Positions 11,401 to 20,104 of a stretch of 64,000 nt of DNA are shown here, piece after piece. The first letter of the stretch is position 1, and each line of letters opens with the position of its first letter. The DNA is from Hyphomicrobium sp. (GTDB lineage Bacteria; Pseudomonadota; Alphaproteobacteria; Rhizobiales; Hyphomicrobiaceae): positions 1 through 64,000 of the forward strand of contig NZ_WBUE01000013.1 of assembly GCF_009026145.1 (NCBI RefSeq), read 5' to 3'. The position numbers and the translations under genes were made by a program. Below the pieces are notes generated by a model. That model was given only the letters and a program-made list of their open reading frames with translations. It did not search any database and was not told the origin of the DNA.

Positions 11401-12342
11401 TCAGGCGCCTACGTTGTCGATGAGGCGCGTTCCGCCGAGCCATGCGGCGCCCAGGACACGCAACGGCCGGGCGCCGGTCTCGCTTACCACGTGCAGCGTG
11501 TCGGCCTCGCGCACGGCGACGTAGTCGACCTTGGTGAATCCCGCGGCCGTGAGCTCAGCCGTCGCCGCCGCGCAGATCGCCTCGAGGGCGGGGAGCTGGT
11601 GCGCCTGCGGCGGCAGCGCCGGATCGCGCACCAATGGGGCCGGCCGCGGCGCCTTGCTCTTCGGCGCGCCGCCCCCGCTCACCACCTCGCGTGCCTTGGC
11701 GGCGACCTCGCGCAGCACGCGGTTGAGCGCCGGGGCGATCTTCCGCTCCTCGGCCGACAGGTAGACGTTGCGTGAGGAGAGGGCGAGGCCGTCCGCTTCG
11801 CGCGTTGTCGGCACGCCGATGATCTGCAACGGCATGTTCAAATCGCGTACCATCTGCCTGACGACGCACAGCTGCTGGTAGTCCTTCTCGCCGAACACGG
11901 CGGCGTCGGGCGTCGTGGCGCCGAACAGCTTGGCGCACACCGTGGCGACGCCGCCGAAGAAGTGCGGACGGAAGTCGCTTTCGAGGCCTTGGGCGGCGCC
12001 GGATGGAACGATGCGCGTGGCAAAGCCGTCCGGATACATTTCCGCCGCTGTCGGCGCCCAAACCGCATGGCAGCTCTCCGCCGCCAGCTTGGCGAGGTCG
12101 CCGGCCTCATCGCGCGGATAACGGGCCAAGTCCTCGTGCGGGGCGAATTGGCTCGGGTTGACGAAAATCGAGACGAGGGTGCGGCCGGCAAGCTCGGCGG
12201 CGCGCCGCACCAGGGCGAGGTGCCCGGTGTGCAGGGCCCCCATGGTGGGAACGAGCGCTATCTTGTGGCCGTCGTGGCGCCATTGCGCAATCACGCCGCG
12301 CACGTCGGCGGTGCTGCGCACGACCCTTGGCTGAGTGATCAC
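11401..12342 (-). CDS. panC: Pantothenate synthetase
   Basis: A 313-residue enzyme that condenses pantoate and beta-alanine with ATP in coenzyme A synthesis. Motifs are PTMGALHTGHLALV (HxGH nucleotide site), FVNPSQFAPHEDLARYPR, FGEKDYQQL and SSRNVYLS. It is longer than the usual ~285 residues because of a Pro/Lys-rich insertion (GGGAPKSKAPRPAPLVRDPA) in the C-terminal part. The frame is open to 12504, but that would overlap putA. The GTG at 12342 (VITQPRVVRSTADVRG) has GAGG nine bases upstream and starts where the family does. Divergent from putA. No panB is seen nearby. Confidence 0.93.
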   Translation of the reverse strand: MITQPRVVRSTADVRGVIAQWRHDGHKIALVPTMGALHTGHLALVRRAAELAGRTLVSIFVNPSQFAPHEDLARYPRDEAGDLAKLAAESCHAVWAPTAAEMYPDGFATRIVPSGAAQGLESDFRPHFFGGVATVCAKLFGATTPDAAVFGEKDYQQLCVVRQMVRDLNMPLQIIGVPTTREADGLALSSRNVYLSAEERKIAPALNRVLREVAAKAREVVSGGGAPKSKAPRPAPLVRDPALPPQAHQLPALEAICAAATAELTAAGFTKVDYVAVREADTLHVVSETGARPLRVLGAAWLGGTRLIDNVGA

Positions 12343-12503
12343 CCTGTCAAGCCTCGCAACCTTCTGCGGCGGCAAGCTCTGGCGAGGCGCGGGCGCCGCG
12401 TCAAGTGCATGGGCCGCCGATGCGGGTTTGAGGCGCGCCGCGCCCCGATTTGCTAGAGTGGCGCGGATCGAATCGTGCAAAGCCGCGCATGCATGGGGAC
12501 GCA

Positions 12504-15500
12504 ATGGTTGCAGTGAAGATGGCCGAACTGGGTGACGAGGTCGAAGCGCGGGCCCGGCTCGTGCCGCCGCGCGATGAAATCGCCGCTAACCATCTCGCCG
12601 ACGAGCAACGGCTGCTCGACCGGCTCCTCGAGCGCGCCGTGTTCAGCGACGACGAGCGCCGCCGCTCGAGCGATCTCGCCCGCCGGCTCGTCTATGCGGC
12701 GCGCGCCGATCGCGGCAAGCACGCCGGGGTCGATGCCTTCATGCGCGAGTACGGCCTTTCCAGCGAGGAAGGTATCATCCTGATGTGCATCGCCGAGGCG
12801 CTGTTGCGCATCCCCGACACCGAGACGGCGGATGACCTGATCGCCGAGAAGATCGCCGGCGGCCACTGGGAGAAGCACCGCGGCCATTCCGACAACCTGT
12901 TCGTCAACGCTTCGACGTGGGCGTTGATGCTGACTGGGCGCGTCGTCAAGCTGCGCGAGGCGCGCGGCGCCAACCCGTTCGACGCCCTAAAGCGCCTCGT
13001 CGCTCGCTCCGGTGAGCCGGTCATCCGCCAGGCGGTACGCCAGGCGGTGAAGGTGCTCGGCGATCAATTCGTGCTCGGCCGCACCATTCGCGAGGCGCTG
13101 GTGCGCGCGCAAGATTACGAGCAGAAGGGATACCTCTTCTCCTATGACATGCTGGGCGAGGCGGCGCGCACGCAGAAGGATGCCGACGTCTATTTCGAGC
13201 GCTATCTCGCCGCCATCGACGCCATCGGGCAGGCAGCCGGTCCGTTCGGCACCATGTACGCCAACGCGCTGTACGGCCGGCCCGGGCTGTCGGTGAAGCT
13301 GTCGGCGCTGCATCCGCGCTTCGAGCCGGGCAAGGAGGAGCGGCTTGCCGCCGAGCTCGTGCCGCGCATGCTCACGCTCGCCCGCGCGGCGCGCGCGCGC
13401 GGGCTGACAATCACCATCGACGCCGAAGAGCAGGACCGCCTCAACCCCACGCTCGAGATGTTCGCTACTATCCTTACCAACCCGGCGCTGGACAACTGGC
13501 ACGGCCTCGGCCTCGCCGTGCAAGCTTACGGCAAGCGTGCCATCCCGACGCTGCGCTGGCTACGGCGGCTCGCCGAGCGTAGCGGCAAGCGCATCCCCGT
13601 GCGCCTCGTCAAAGGCGCCTACTGGGACAGCGAGATCAAGTGGGCGCAGGAGCGTGCGCTCAGCGATTACCCGGTGTTCACGCGCAAGCTGCATACGGAT
13701 GTCTCGTATCTTGCCTGCATGCGGCTGCTGCTCAGCGACGTCAAATCGTTTCATCCGCAGTTCGCCACGCATAACGCCTATGCGATCGCCGCCGCGCACG
13801 TCGCGGCCGGTTCGGCGGCGTTCGAGTTCCAGCGCCTGCACGGCATGGGCGAGGCCCTCTACGACGAGGTCGTTGGCGACGGCGGCCTGATCAAGCGGCC
13901 GTGCCGCATCTATGCCCCGGTCGGCGGTCACGAGGACCTGCTGGCCTACCTGGTGCGGCGGCTGCTGGAGAACGGCGCCAATACCTCGTTCGTCAACCGG
14001 CTTGCCGACGACGAGGCACCGGTGTCGGAGATCATCCGCGATCCGGTCGAGGCGGCCCAGGCCGAGCGAGGCGGTGCCGGCGAGGCGCAACGCTTGATCG
14101 TGCGTCCGCGCGAGATCTACCTCCCCGAGCGGATGGCGGCCGGCGGCGTCCCCCTCACCGAATCCTCGGCGCGGCTGGCGCTGTTCACCGAGATGGGCGA
14201 TGCGCTCGACGACGTCTACGAGGCGGGCCCCATCATCGGCGGCAAGGCGACGACGGGCGCGGACGGTGCGAGCCTCGTCACCTGCCCGCACGACCGCCGC
14301 GAGCGTATCGGCACGGTCCACATCACGACCCTGGCGCAGGCCAACGCCGCTATCGAGCGCGCCACCATCGCCGAACACGCCTGGAACAAAGAAGGTGGGG
14401 CCAAGCGGGCGCAGATTCTCGCCGCCGCCGCCGACCTTTTCGAGCGCGACAAGGCGCGTCTCATGGCGGTCGTCGTGCGCGAGGCGGGGAAGACGCTGGA
14501 GGACGCACAGGCCGACGTGCGCGAGGCGGTCGACTACCTGCGGTATTACGCGGCGCAGGCGCGCCGCTTGTTCGTTGGCCCCGTAGTGCTGCCCGGTCCG
14601 ACGGGCGAGCGCAACACGCTGACGCTCAACGGCCGCGGCGTGTTCGCGTGCATCTCGCCGTGGAACTTCCCCTTGGCCATCTTTACCGGCCAGGTGGCAG
14701 CAGCGCTGGCGGCCGGCAATGCCGTACTGGCCAAGCCCGCCGAGCAGACGCCGATCACCGCCTTCCTGGCGACGCGTTTGCTGCATGAAGCAGGCGTGCC
14801 GGGCGACGTGCTGCATCTGTTGCCGGGCAGCGGACGCCTCGGCGAGGCGCTGGTCAAGGATCCGCGCGTCAAGGGCATCTCGTTCACCGGCTCGAACGAA
14901 ACGGCGTGGGCGATCCAGATGGCGCTCGCCAACCGACGCAATGCCATCGTGCCGTTCATCGCCGAGACGGGCGGCCTCAACGCCATGATCGCGGACTCGA
15001 GCGCGCTGCCCGAGCAGGTGGTGCGCGACGCGGTGCGCTCCGCTTTCAACAGCGCCGGGCAGCGCTGCTCGGCAGCGCGCGTGCTGTTCGTGCAGGAGGA
15101 GATCGCCGATCGCACCATCGACATGCTGACCGGTGCCATTCAGGCGCTCGACATCGGCGACCCGTTCGACTATGCGACCGATATCGGCCCGGTCATCGAC
15201 GAGGAAGCGCAGGACCGGCTCGACGGTCACAAGGTCCGCATGCAGCGCGAAGGCCGTCAGCTCGTCGACCTGATGCTACCTGAGGCCTGCCGCGCCGGCA
15301 GCTACGTGACTCCAGCGGCCTTCGAGATCGACAACCTCGGCGTGCTCGAACAGGAGGTGTTCGGCCCCATCCTGCACGTCGTACGCTACGAGCGTGGTGC
15401 GCTCGACAAGGTCGTCGCCGCCATCAATGCCAGCGGCTACGGACTGACGCTCGGCCTGCACAGCCGCATCGAGGCGGTCGCCGACTACGTGGCCGAGCAT

Positions 15501-15716
15501 GCGCGCGTCGGCAACATTTACGTCAATCGCAACCAGATCGGCGCCATTGTCGGCGTGCAGCCGTTCGGCGGCGAGGGGCTGTCCGGCACCGGACCGAAGG
15601 CAGGCGGTCCCAATACGCTGTTCGCCTACGCCAGCGAGCGCGTGCGTTCCACCGACGTCACGGCGACCGGCGGCAACCTCGAACTGCTCACGTCGGCAAC
15701 GATTACCGGTCGTTGA
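12504..15716 (+). CDS. putA: Bifunctional proline dehydrogenase / P5C dehydrogenase, short type
   Basis: A 1070-residue enzyme that oxidises proline to glutamate in two steps with FAD and NAD+, channelling the P5C intermediate. The proline dehydrogenase barrel is in the first half (RLVKGAYWDSEIKWAQ; YAPVGGHEDLLAYLVRRLLE). The aldehyde dehydrogenase half carries FNSAGQRCSAARVLF with the catalytic Cys, the general-base Glu in AETGGLNAMI, and the NAD-site segment SPWNFPLAIF. There is no N-terminal ribbon-helix-helix domain, so this is the short PutA that does not repress its own promoter. The start at 12504 has GGGGAC before it; 12450 and 12519 are alternatives. No adjacent Lrp/PutR-type regulator is present. 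Confidence 0.95.
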   Translation: MVAVKMAELGDEVEARARLVPPRDEIAANHLADEQRLLDRLLERAVFSDDERRRSSDLARRLVYAARADRGKHAGVDAFMREYGLSSEEGIILMCIAEALLRIPDTETADDLIAEKIAGGHWEKHRGHSDNLFVNASTWALMLTGRVVKLREARGANPFDALKRLVARSGEPVIRQAVRQAVKVLGDQFVLGRTIREALVRAQDYEQKGYLFSYDMLGEAARTQKDADVYFERYLAAIDAIGQAAGPFGTMYANALYGRPGLSVKLSALHPRFEPGKEERLAAELVPRMLTLARAARARGLTITIDAEEQDRLNPTLEMFATILTNPALDNWHGLGLAVQAYGKRAIPTLRWLRRLAERSGKRIPVRLVKGAYWDSEIKWAQERALSDYPVFTRKLHTDVSYLACMRLLLSDVKSFHPQFATHNAYAIAAAHVAAGSAAFEFQRLHGMGEALYDEVVGDGGLIKRPCRIYAPVGGHEDLLAYLVRRLLENGANTSFVNRLADDEAPVSEIIRDPVEAAQAERGGAGEAQRLIVRPREIYLPERMAAGGVPLTESSARLALFTEMGDALDDVYEAGPIIGGKATTGADGASLVTCPHDRRERIGTVHITTLAQANAAIERATIAEHAWNKEGGAKRAQILAAAADLFERDKARLMAVVVREAGKTLEDAQADVREAVDYLRYYAAQARRLFVGPVVLPGPTGERNTLTLNGRGVFACISPWNFPLAIFTGQVAAALAAGNAVLAKPAEQTPITAFLATRLLHEAGVPGDVLHLLPGSGRLGEALVKDPRVKGISFTGSNETAWAIQMALANRRNAIVPFIAETGGLNAMIADSSALPEQVVRDAVRSAFNSAGQRCSAARVLFVQEEIADRTIDMLTGAIQALDIGDPFDYATDIGPVIDEEAQDRLDGHKVRMQREGRQLVDLMLPEACRAGSYVTPAAFEIDNLGVLEQEVFGPILHVVRYERGALDKVVAAINASGYGLTLGLHSRIEAVADYVAEHARVGNIYVNRNQIGAIVGVQPFGGEGLSGTGPKAGGPNTLFAYASERVRSTDVTATGGNLELLTSATITGR

Positions 15717-15739
15717 CCGCCGGCTGGGATATTGCGGGG

Positions 15740-15816
15740 CTAGTGTCCCGATTCCGAAGTTCGCCAAAGCTCGCGGCTGGGTCGGCAGCGAACTTCGGAA
15801 TCATAAGGGACACTAG
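15740..15816. repeat. Bulged palindrome A, CTAGTGT ends
   Basis: Left arm 15740-15764 (CTAGTGTCCC then GATTCCGAAGTTCGC) pairs with right arm 15788-15816. The inner 15 bp and outer 10 bp match perfectly, separated by a 4-base bulge (ATAA) on the right arm. The loop is 23 bases. Lies between putA and the VWA-like gene. Confidence 0.9.
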
Positions 15817-15829
15817 GAGCATAGACTTG

Positions 15830-15905
15830 CTAGTGTGATTCAGATCGAGAAATTCGCTCGACTCCTCGCCGCTGATGATAGCGAATTTCTCGATCATCAC
15901 ACTAG
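15830..15905. repeat. Bulged palindrome B, CTAGTGT ends
   Basis: Left arm 15830-15858 and right arm 15880-15905 pair over an outer 10 bp (CTAGTGTGAT / ATCACACTAG) and an inner 16 bp (GATCGAGAAATTCGCT / AGCGAATTTCTCGATC), with a 3-base bulge on the left arm and a 21-base loop. Only 13 bases separate it from palindrome A. The two share architecture and end sequence, but not the inner arm. Confidence 0.9.
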
Positions 15906-15955
15906 ACCGCGGATCGCCATGCTGTAGGCGAATGGCTCGTCACTGGGCTCGACCG

Positions 15956-16756
15956 ATGATTACCCGTAAGCCAGTCGGAAAGACGCCGACGCCCGCCGGC
16001 GACCGCACGCGCCAAGCGCCGTCATCGCCGCCGGCCGCCGCCGGCGTGCCGACGACAGAGGCGTCCGCCGACGCCGACGTCGCCGCCTTCATCGCGCAGA
16101 TGAAGTCGGTCGTTCCGGCCGCGACGGCAGAGCGTGGGCGCCTGGTGTTTGCCATGGACGCCACCATGAGCCGCGCGCCGACCTGGGATATGGCGCTGGA
16201 GCTGCAGGGCGAGATGTTCGCTGCCGTCAAGGCGGTCGGCGGGCTCGATGTGCAGCTCGTCTATTTCCGCGGCATGGGCGAATGCCGCGCCTCGAAATGG
16301 GTTTCCGATCCTGCCGCGCTCGCCCGCCTGATGCGCGGTGTGGCCTGCGAGGGCGGCCTCACCCAGATCGGCAAGGTGCTCAACCACGCGCTCGATGAGA
16401 GCAGGCGCCGCAAGGTCAACGCGCTCGTCTACGTCGGTGACAGCATGGAGGAGGACGTCGATCGCCTGTGCGCGCGTGCCGGCGAACTGGCGCTGCTCGG
16501 CGTGCCGGTGTTCCTGTTCCAGGAAGGCGGCGACGAGGTGGCGGCGCGGGCATTTCGCGAGATCGCGCGCCTGACCAAGGGCGCCTTCTGCCGTTTCGAT
16601 CGCGGCTCGGCGCGCCAGCTGCGGGATCTTCTGACCGCGGTTGCGGTGTACGCCGCCGGCGGCCGCAAGGCGCTCCTCGCGCTCGGCCAGCAGCGCGATG
16701 GCGCCGGTGCGCGCCTTCTGCTCGAGCAGATGAAGCCCGGAGCGGCGGGCGCCTGA
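15956..16756 (+). CDS. VWA-like domain protein
   Basis: About 266 residues. After a Pro/Ala-rich N-terminus comes a von Willebrand A-like fold: [20 protein letters not shown] at the first strand (a D-x-T-x-S MIDAS-like motif), [16 protein letters not shown], a Gly-rich [12 protein letters not shown], and [14 protein letters not shown]. Such domains bind metal and protein partners. Its stop overlaps the start of the J-domain gene (TGATG), so the two are translated together and may act as one module, perhaps with a chaperone; this is inference. The frame is open upstream into palindrome B. I used the ATG at 15956; 15935 is the main alternative. Confidence 0.72.
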   Translation: MITRKPVGKTPTPAGDRTRQAPSSPPAAAGVPTTEASADADVAAFIAQMKSVVPAATAERGRLVFAMDATMSRAPTWDMALELQGEMFAAVKAVGGLDVQLVYFRGMGECRASKWVSDPAALARLMRGVACEGGLTQIGKVLNHALDESRRRKVNALVYVGDSMEEDVDRLCARAGELALLGVPVFLFQEGGDEVAARAFREIARLTKGAFCRFDRGSARQLRDLLTAVAVYAAGGRKALLALGQQRDGAGARLLLEQMKPGAAGA

Positions 16757-17469
16757 TGCTCTACCTCGTCCTCGGCATGATCGCGCTCGCTCTGGGGCTG
16801 CTCGCTTTGCGCGGCTTCGCGCAGGCCAACCCGGCCAACGTGGCGCGCCGACTGCGCATCGGCGGCGGCTCGGTGGCGCTGCTCGTCGCCGCCGTGCTGT
16901 TCGTGCGCGGCATGGCACCGCTGGCCATACCGCTGGCGATGTTCGGCTCGTGGCTCATCTGGGGCCGCACCCTGCCGCCCTGGCTGGGGGGCGCCGGCAA
17001 CACGCGACGCTCGCCGGGCCAGACCTCGCGCATTACGACCGAGCACCTGCAGATGGAACTCGATCACGATAGCGGCGAGATGCATGGGCGCATCCTCAAG
17101 GGAATGTTCGCCGGGCGGGCAATCGCCTCGCTCAGTCCTGCCGATCTTGGGCTGTTGTGGCAGGACTGCCGCCACACCGACCAGCGCTCGGCGCAGCTCA
17201 TTGAGGCCTATCTCGACCGCATCCATCCGACGTGGCGCGAGGACATGGCGCGCGGCGAATCGGACATGAGCCGCGGCCCCGACGGGCGCATGACGGAGGA
17301 GGAGGCGCTGGAGATCTTGGGGCTGGAGCCGGGCGCCGACGAAGAGGACATTCGTCGCGCGCATCGCGAGCTGATGCTCAGGCTGCATCCTGATCGCGGC
17401 GGTTCCACCTATCTTGCCGCCAAGATCAACGAGGCGAAGGACGTTGCGCTCGAAGCGCTGAAGCCCTGA
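16756..17469 (+). CDS. Membrane-anchored J-domain protein
   Basis: A 237-residue protein with two N-terminal transmembrane segments (about 1-20 and 34-60), a middle soluble region ([20 protein letters not shown]), and a C-terminal J domain with the HPD motif ([20 protein letters not shown], then [13 protein letters not shown]). The C-terminal J domain behind membrane helices resembles Tim14/DjlA-like co-chaperones that recruit and stimulate DnaK at the membrane. It overlaps the upstream VWA-like gene by one base. The client is unknown. Confidence 0.85.
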   Translation: MLYLVLGMIALALGLLALRGFAQANPANVARRLRIGGGSVALLVAAVLFVRGMAPLAIPLAMFGSWLIWGRTLPPWLGGAGNTRRSPGQTSRITTEHLQMELDHDSGEMHGRILKGMFAGRAIASLSPADLGLLWQDCRHTDQRSAQLIEAYLDRIHPTWREDMARGESDMSRGPDGRMTEEEALEILGLEPGADEEDIRRAHRELMLRLHPDRGGSTYLAAKINEAKDVALEALKP

Positions 17470-17479
17470 CTTTTTTCTT

Positions 17480-17621
17480 CTGTCATCCCGATGCCGTGAG
17501 CGCAGCGAGCGGCAATCCGGGATCCAGCGCGAGAACTTGGCGTAGCCTCTATAGTTCTTTGGCGATTCTTCCGCTGGGTCCCGGGTCTCGCTCGCGATGC
17601 TCGCTTCGCCCGGGATGACAG
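17480..17621. repeat. REP-type inverted pair (REPIN/BIME-like), CTGTCATCCCG ends
   Basis: CTGTCATCCCG at 17480-17490 is matched by its exact reverse complement CGGGATGACAG at 17611-17621. Each half contains its own hairpin: GCCGTGAGCGCAGCGAGCGGC on the left, and CCCGGGTCTCGC...GCGATGCTCGCTTCGCCCGGG on the right. About 35 unstructured bases lie in the centre. It fills the convergent gap between the J-domain gene and the carboxypeptidase gene and could also end both transcripts. Confidence 0.85.
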
Positions 17622-17633
17622 AGGGATGGAGAG

Positions 17634-19139
17634 CTATTCGGCGCGGATGACGAAGCAGTCGATCTGCAGGCTCTTGAGGTGCGAGCACGTGGCGTTGGCG
17701 GCGGTCGCGTCGAAGCCGCGGAAGCGCGCGCGATACAGCTTGCTTGCACCGCTCTCGACCGGCACGGCGACGCCGCGATAGGCGTCGAGCATGCCACCGG
17801 CGCGCTGGCGCGCTGTCGACATGCGGCGCTCGGCCTCGGCCGAGTCGCCGTAGGCGCCGATCTGAATTTCGAATGGTCCGCGTGGGGCCCGAGGAGCAGG
17901 TGCGGCGAGCGCTGCGATCGGCTGTGGTGCCGGCGAGGGCTGCGCGCGCTCCAGGTGTGCCGCCTGTGCCTGCAGCGTCGATGGTTGCAGTGCGCCTGTC
18001 TGCGGCACGAAGCGGGGGAACGCGGCGGTGCTGCCAGCGTCCGGCATCGAGCCCCCTGCGCCGCCGACGGCGAACACGGGTTGCGCCGGCGCGCGCTCAG
18101 TGTGCGCGTTGCTGCCGATGCGCACGGCGCGCACCTTGGCGACGGCGATCGAAGTTTCGCGCTCGCGCGCCGAAGGTGGCGCCGCGGGCGCCGGCGGCGG
18201 TGCCTCGGGCGGCGTCGTCTGTGCAACCATGCGCGGCGGCGAGGCGCGAACCGGTTGCGGGGCGCGTGCGACGAGCGCCGGCCTGCGCGTGACCTGGCGC
18301 GAGGCCTTGGCGAGTGCGCGGGAGAGCAGCGACTGCATCTTGCCGTTGCGTTCGCGCGCCGTGTCGCCGCCGAACACCGCGGCGACAACATGCTTACCGT
18401 CGCGGCGCACGGAGGAGACGAGGTTGAAGCCGGAGGCGCGCGTGTAGCCCGTCTTGATGCCGTCGGTGCCCTTGTAGCGGGCGAGCAGCGCGTTGTGGTT
18501 GCGGTAGGTCTTGCCGCGATAGCTGAAGGTGCGGGTCGAGAACAGGCGGTAGTGGCGCGGAAAGTCGTCCTGCAGCCGCAACCCGAGCGTGACCATGTCG
18601 CGCGCCGTCGTCGTCTGCTCGGGGTCGGGGAGCCCCGAAGCGTTGCGGAAGGTCGTGTTGGGCATGCCGAGCTCGCGCGCCTTGCGCGTCATCAGGCGCG
18701 CGAAGTTGGCCTCGGTGCCGCCGATGTGCTGGGCGAGGGCAATGGCGACGTCGTTTGCCGACTTGGTTATCAGCGCCTTTATGGCTTGCAGAACGGTCAG
18801 CTCCTCGCCCGGCTCGAGGTCGAGCTTGGAGGGTGCCGCCGCGGCCCCCTCCGCGGTCATCTTGATCCTCGAATCGTAATTGAGCCGGCCGAGCTCGATC
18901 AGCTCGAACGTCATATAGAGGGTCATCATCTTGGTGAGCGAGGCCGGATAGACGGTCTCGTCGCCGGCTTTGTTGTGCAGCACGGCGCCGGTGTTGGCGT
19001 CGACCACCATCGATGCGGCACGCGGCTCGGCGGCCTGCGCGGGTCGCATGACCGCAAGAGTTATGCTGAGGGCGAGGGCCGCGGCAACGAAGCCCGCGAG
19101 CCGTCGCAGAGGGCTATGTGAGTTCAGCGCGCCGTACAT
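17634..19139 (-). CDS. D-alanyl-D-alanine carboxypeptidase with C-terminal SPOR domain
   Basis: A 501-residue exported serine peptidase (PBP5/DacA-type, S11 family). The signal peptide spans about 1-37. Catalytic motifs are SLTK (Ser67, Lys70), SAN (127-129) and KTG (229-231), with NASGLPDPEQTTTARD between. After a Pro/Ala-rich linker of about 150 residues comes a SPOR domain (GPFEIQIGAYGDSAEAERRM), which binds denuded glycan at the division site. It trims the terminal D-Ala from peptidoglycan stem peptides in the periplasm. The ATG at 19139 is preceded by an in-frame TTG at 19142; I chose the ATG. Confidence 0.93.
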   Translation of the reverse strand: MYGALNSHSPLRRLAGFVAAALALSITLAVMRPAQAAEPRAASMVVDANTGAVLHNKAGDETVYPASLTKMMTLYMTFELIELGRLNYDSRIKMTAEGAAAAPSKLDLEPGEELTVLQAIKALITKSANDVAIALAQHIGGTEANFARLMTRKARELGMPNTTFRNASGLPDPEQTTTARDMVTLGLRLQDDFPRHYRLFSTRTFSYRGKTYRNHNALLARYKGTDGIKTGYTRASGFNLVSSVRRDGKHVVAAVFGGDTARERNGKMQSLLSRALAKASRQVTRRPALVARAPQPVRASPPRMVAQTTPPEAPPPAPAAPPSARERETSIAVAKVRAVRIGSNAHTERAPAQPVFAVGGAGGSMPDAGSTAAFPRFVPQTGALQPSTLQAQAAHLERAQPSPAPQPIAALAAPAPRAPRGPFEIQIGAYGDSAEAERRMSTARQRAGGMLDAYRGVAVPVESGASKLYRARFRGFDATAANATCSHLKSLQIDCFVIRAE

Positions 19140-19522
19140 CAACCGACAATCTCACCGTCTGTGCGAAGCGCACGCCCGCGCTTGAAAACGACATTGCTCG
19201 AAGGGGTTAGCCCAATTCCCCCGCGGACCTCCGTGGTGCCGGACGAGGCTTCAGGGGAGCATCGCTTTAGGGCCGCTTTACGACGCCCACGGGCCCTCGG
19301 CCGACGATGCTTCGATGGTCCTGTCCTGGCGTCAGATTACCTGCGGCGGTGCTTCATCGGGGTTAACCGGCGAGGGGGCGCCCGCCATATTGCATTGCAA
19401 AAAGAACTTGAAAAATTGTGCATTGCCTATAAGAAAGACGGATGGGTGAGGTCCTGATCAGGGCCAGGGGGCACTGCGCTGCGTCTTTCCTTTCGACAGT
19501 CTCTTAGGACACGGATGGCACC
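19140..19522. other. Intergenic region between carboxypeptidase and phasin genes
   Basis: About 380 bases with no convincing gene. The right part becomes AT-rich (19380-19435) and holds the palindrome TTGCATTGCAA and a TATAAG hexamer, so it probably contains the phasin promoter. The left part should hold the promoter of the divergent carboxypeptidase gene; I could not locate it. Confidence 0.5.
19390..19400. promoter_or_regulatory. Palindrome TTGCATTGCAA, candidate PhaR-type operator
   Basis: A perfect 11-base palindrome lies about 120 bases before the phasin start, with a related half (TGTGCATTGCC) 18 bases on and TATAAG at 19428. TGC/GCA-containing palindromes in front of phasin genes are the binding sites of the PHA-responsive repressor PhaR in alphaproteobacteria. 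The assignment here is by analogy. Confidence 0.35.
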
Positions 19523-19852
19523 ATGATTAGGAATTTCGAGGACATGCAGAAGCTAGGTCAGACCAACGTCGACAGCGCCATGAAGATGCTGGGCGAGTGG
19601 AACAAGAACTGGCAGGCGATTGCCGCCGAGATGAGCGACTACACCAAGCGCTCTTTCGAGGAGAGCACCGCCACGCTCGAGAAGCTCATGTCGTCGAAGT
19701 CGGTTGAGCAGGCCGTCGAGATCCAGACGAGCTATGCTAAGCGCGCCTACGACGACTATATGCAGCAGATGTCGAAGATCGGTGGCATGTACGCCAGCAT
19801 GGCGAAAGAAGCCTACAAGCCGGTCGAGAAGATGCTCCAGAACGGCGGCTGA
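19523..19852 (+). CDS. Phasin family protein
   Basis: A 109-residue, almost entirely helical protein (MIRNFEDMQKLGQTNVDSAM; YAKRAYDDYMQQMSKIGGMY; EAYKPVEKML). The spaced amphipathic helices and the terminal 'YKPVE' are typical of alphaproteobacterial phasins, which coat polyhydroxyalkanoate granules and limit their size. No PHA synthase gene is in the window. It is monocistronic: an AT-rich upstream region with a palindrome, and a strong terminator 40 bases after the stop. Confidence 0.9.
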   Translation: MIRNFEDMQKLGQTNVDSAMKMLGEWNKNWQAIAAEMSDYTKRSFEESTATLEKLMSSKSVEQAVEIQTSYAKRAYDDYMQQMSKIGGMYASMAKEAYKPVEKMLQNGG

Positions 19853-19892
19853 GCCGCCACCCCGCGCCAGCAGCTGCGGCATTGAAAAGCAG

Positions 19893-19918
19893 GGCCCGGC
19901 GCGCGCCGGGCCTTTTTT
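19893..19918 (+). terminator. Intrinsic terminator after the phasin gene
   Basis: A GC-only stem (GGCCCGGCG / CGCCGGGCC) is followed directly by TTTTTT. It lies about 40 bases past the phasin stop codon and matches the textbook rho-independent form. Confidence 0.92.
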
Positions 19919-20104
19919 GTGTCCGGTTGCGTCCCCATCATATGCGTCCGGGCTCGTTTTCAGCGGCACCTGCCGTCCAGCGTCGGGGTGTCGCAAGGTG
20001 GGTCGCAAGCACTACTCGCGGGCAATTTGCAGCTACGGGCGGCGTTGCGTATCGTGAGGGGGTCGCAAAGCGCGCGAGCGCGGTTGTAGCAGCGGGGCCG
20101 GCGC

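Noticed and set aside
13560..15230. Long minus-strand open frame of 556 codons opposite putA
   Set aside because: Same reason: a shadow of putA, rich in Arg/His/Val with no family features.
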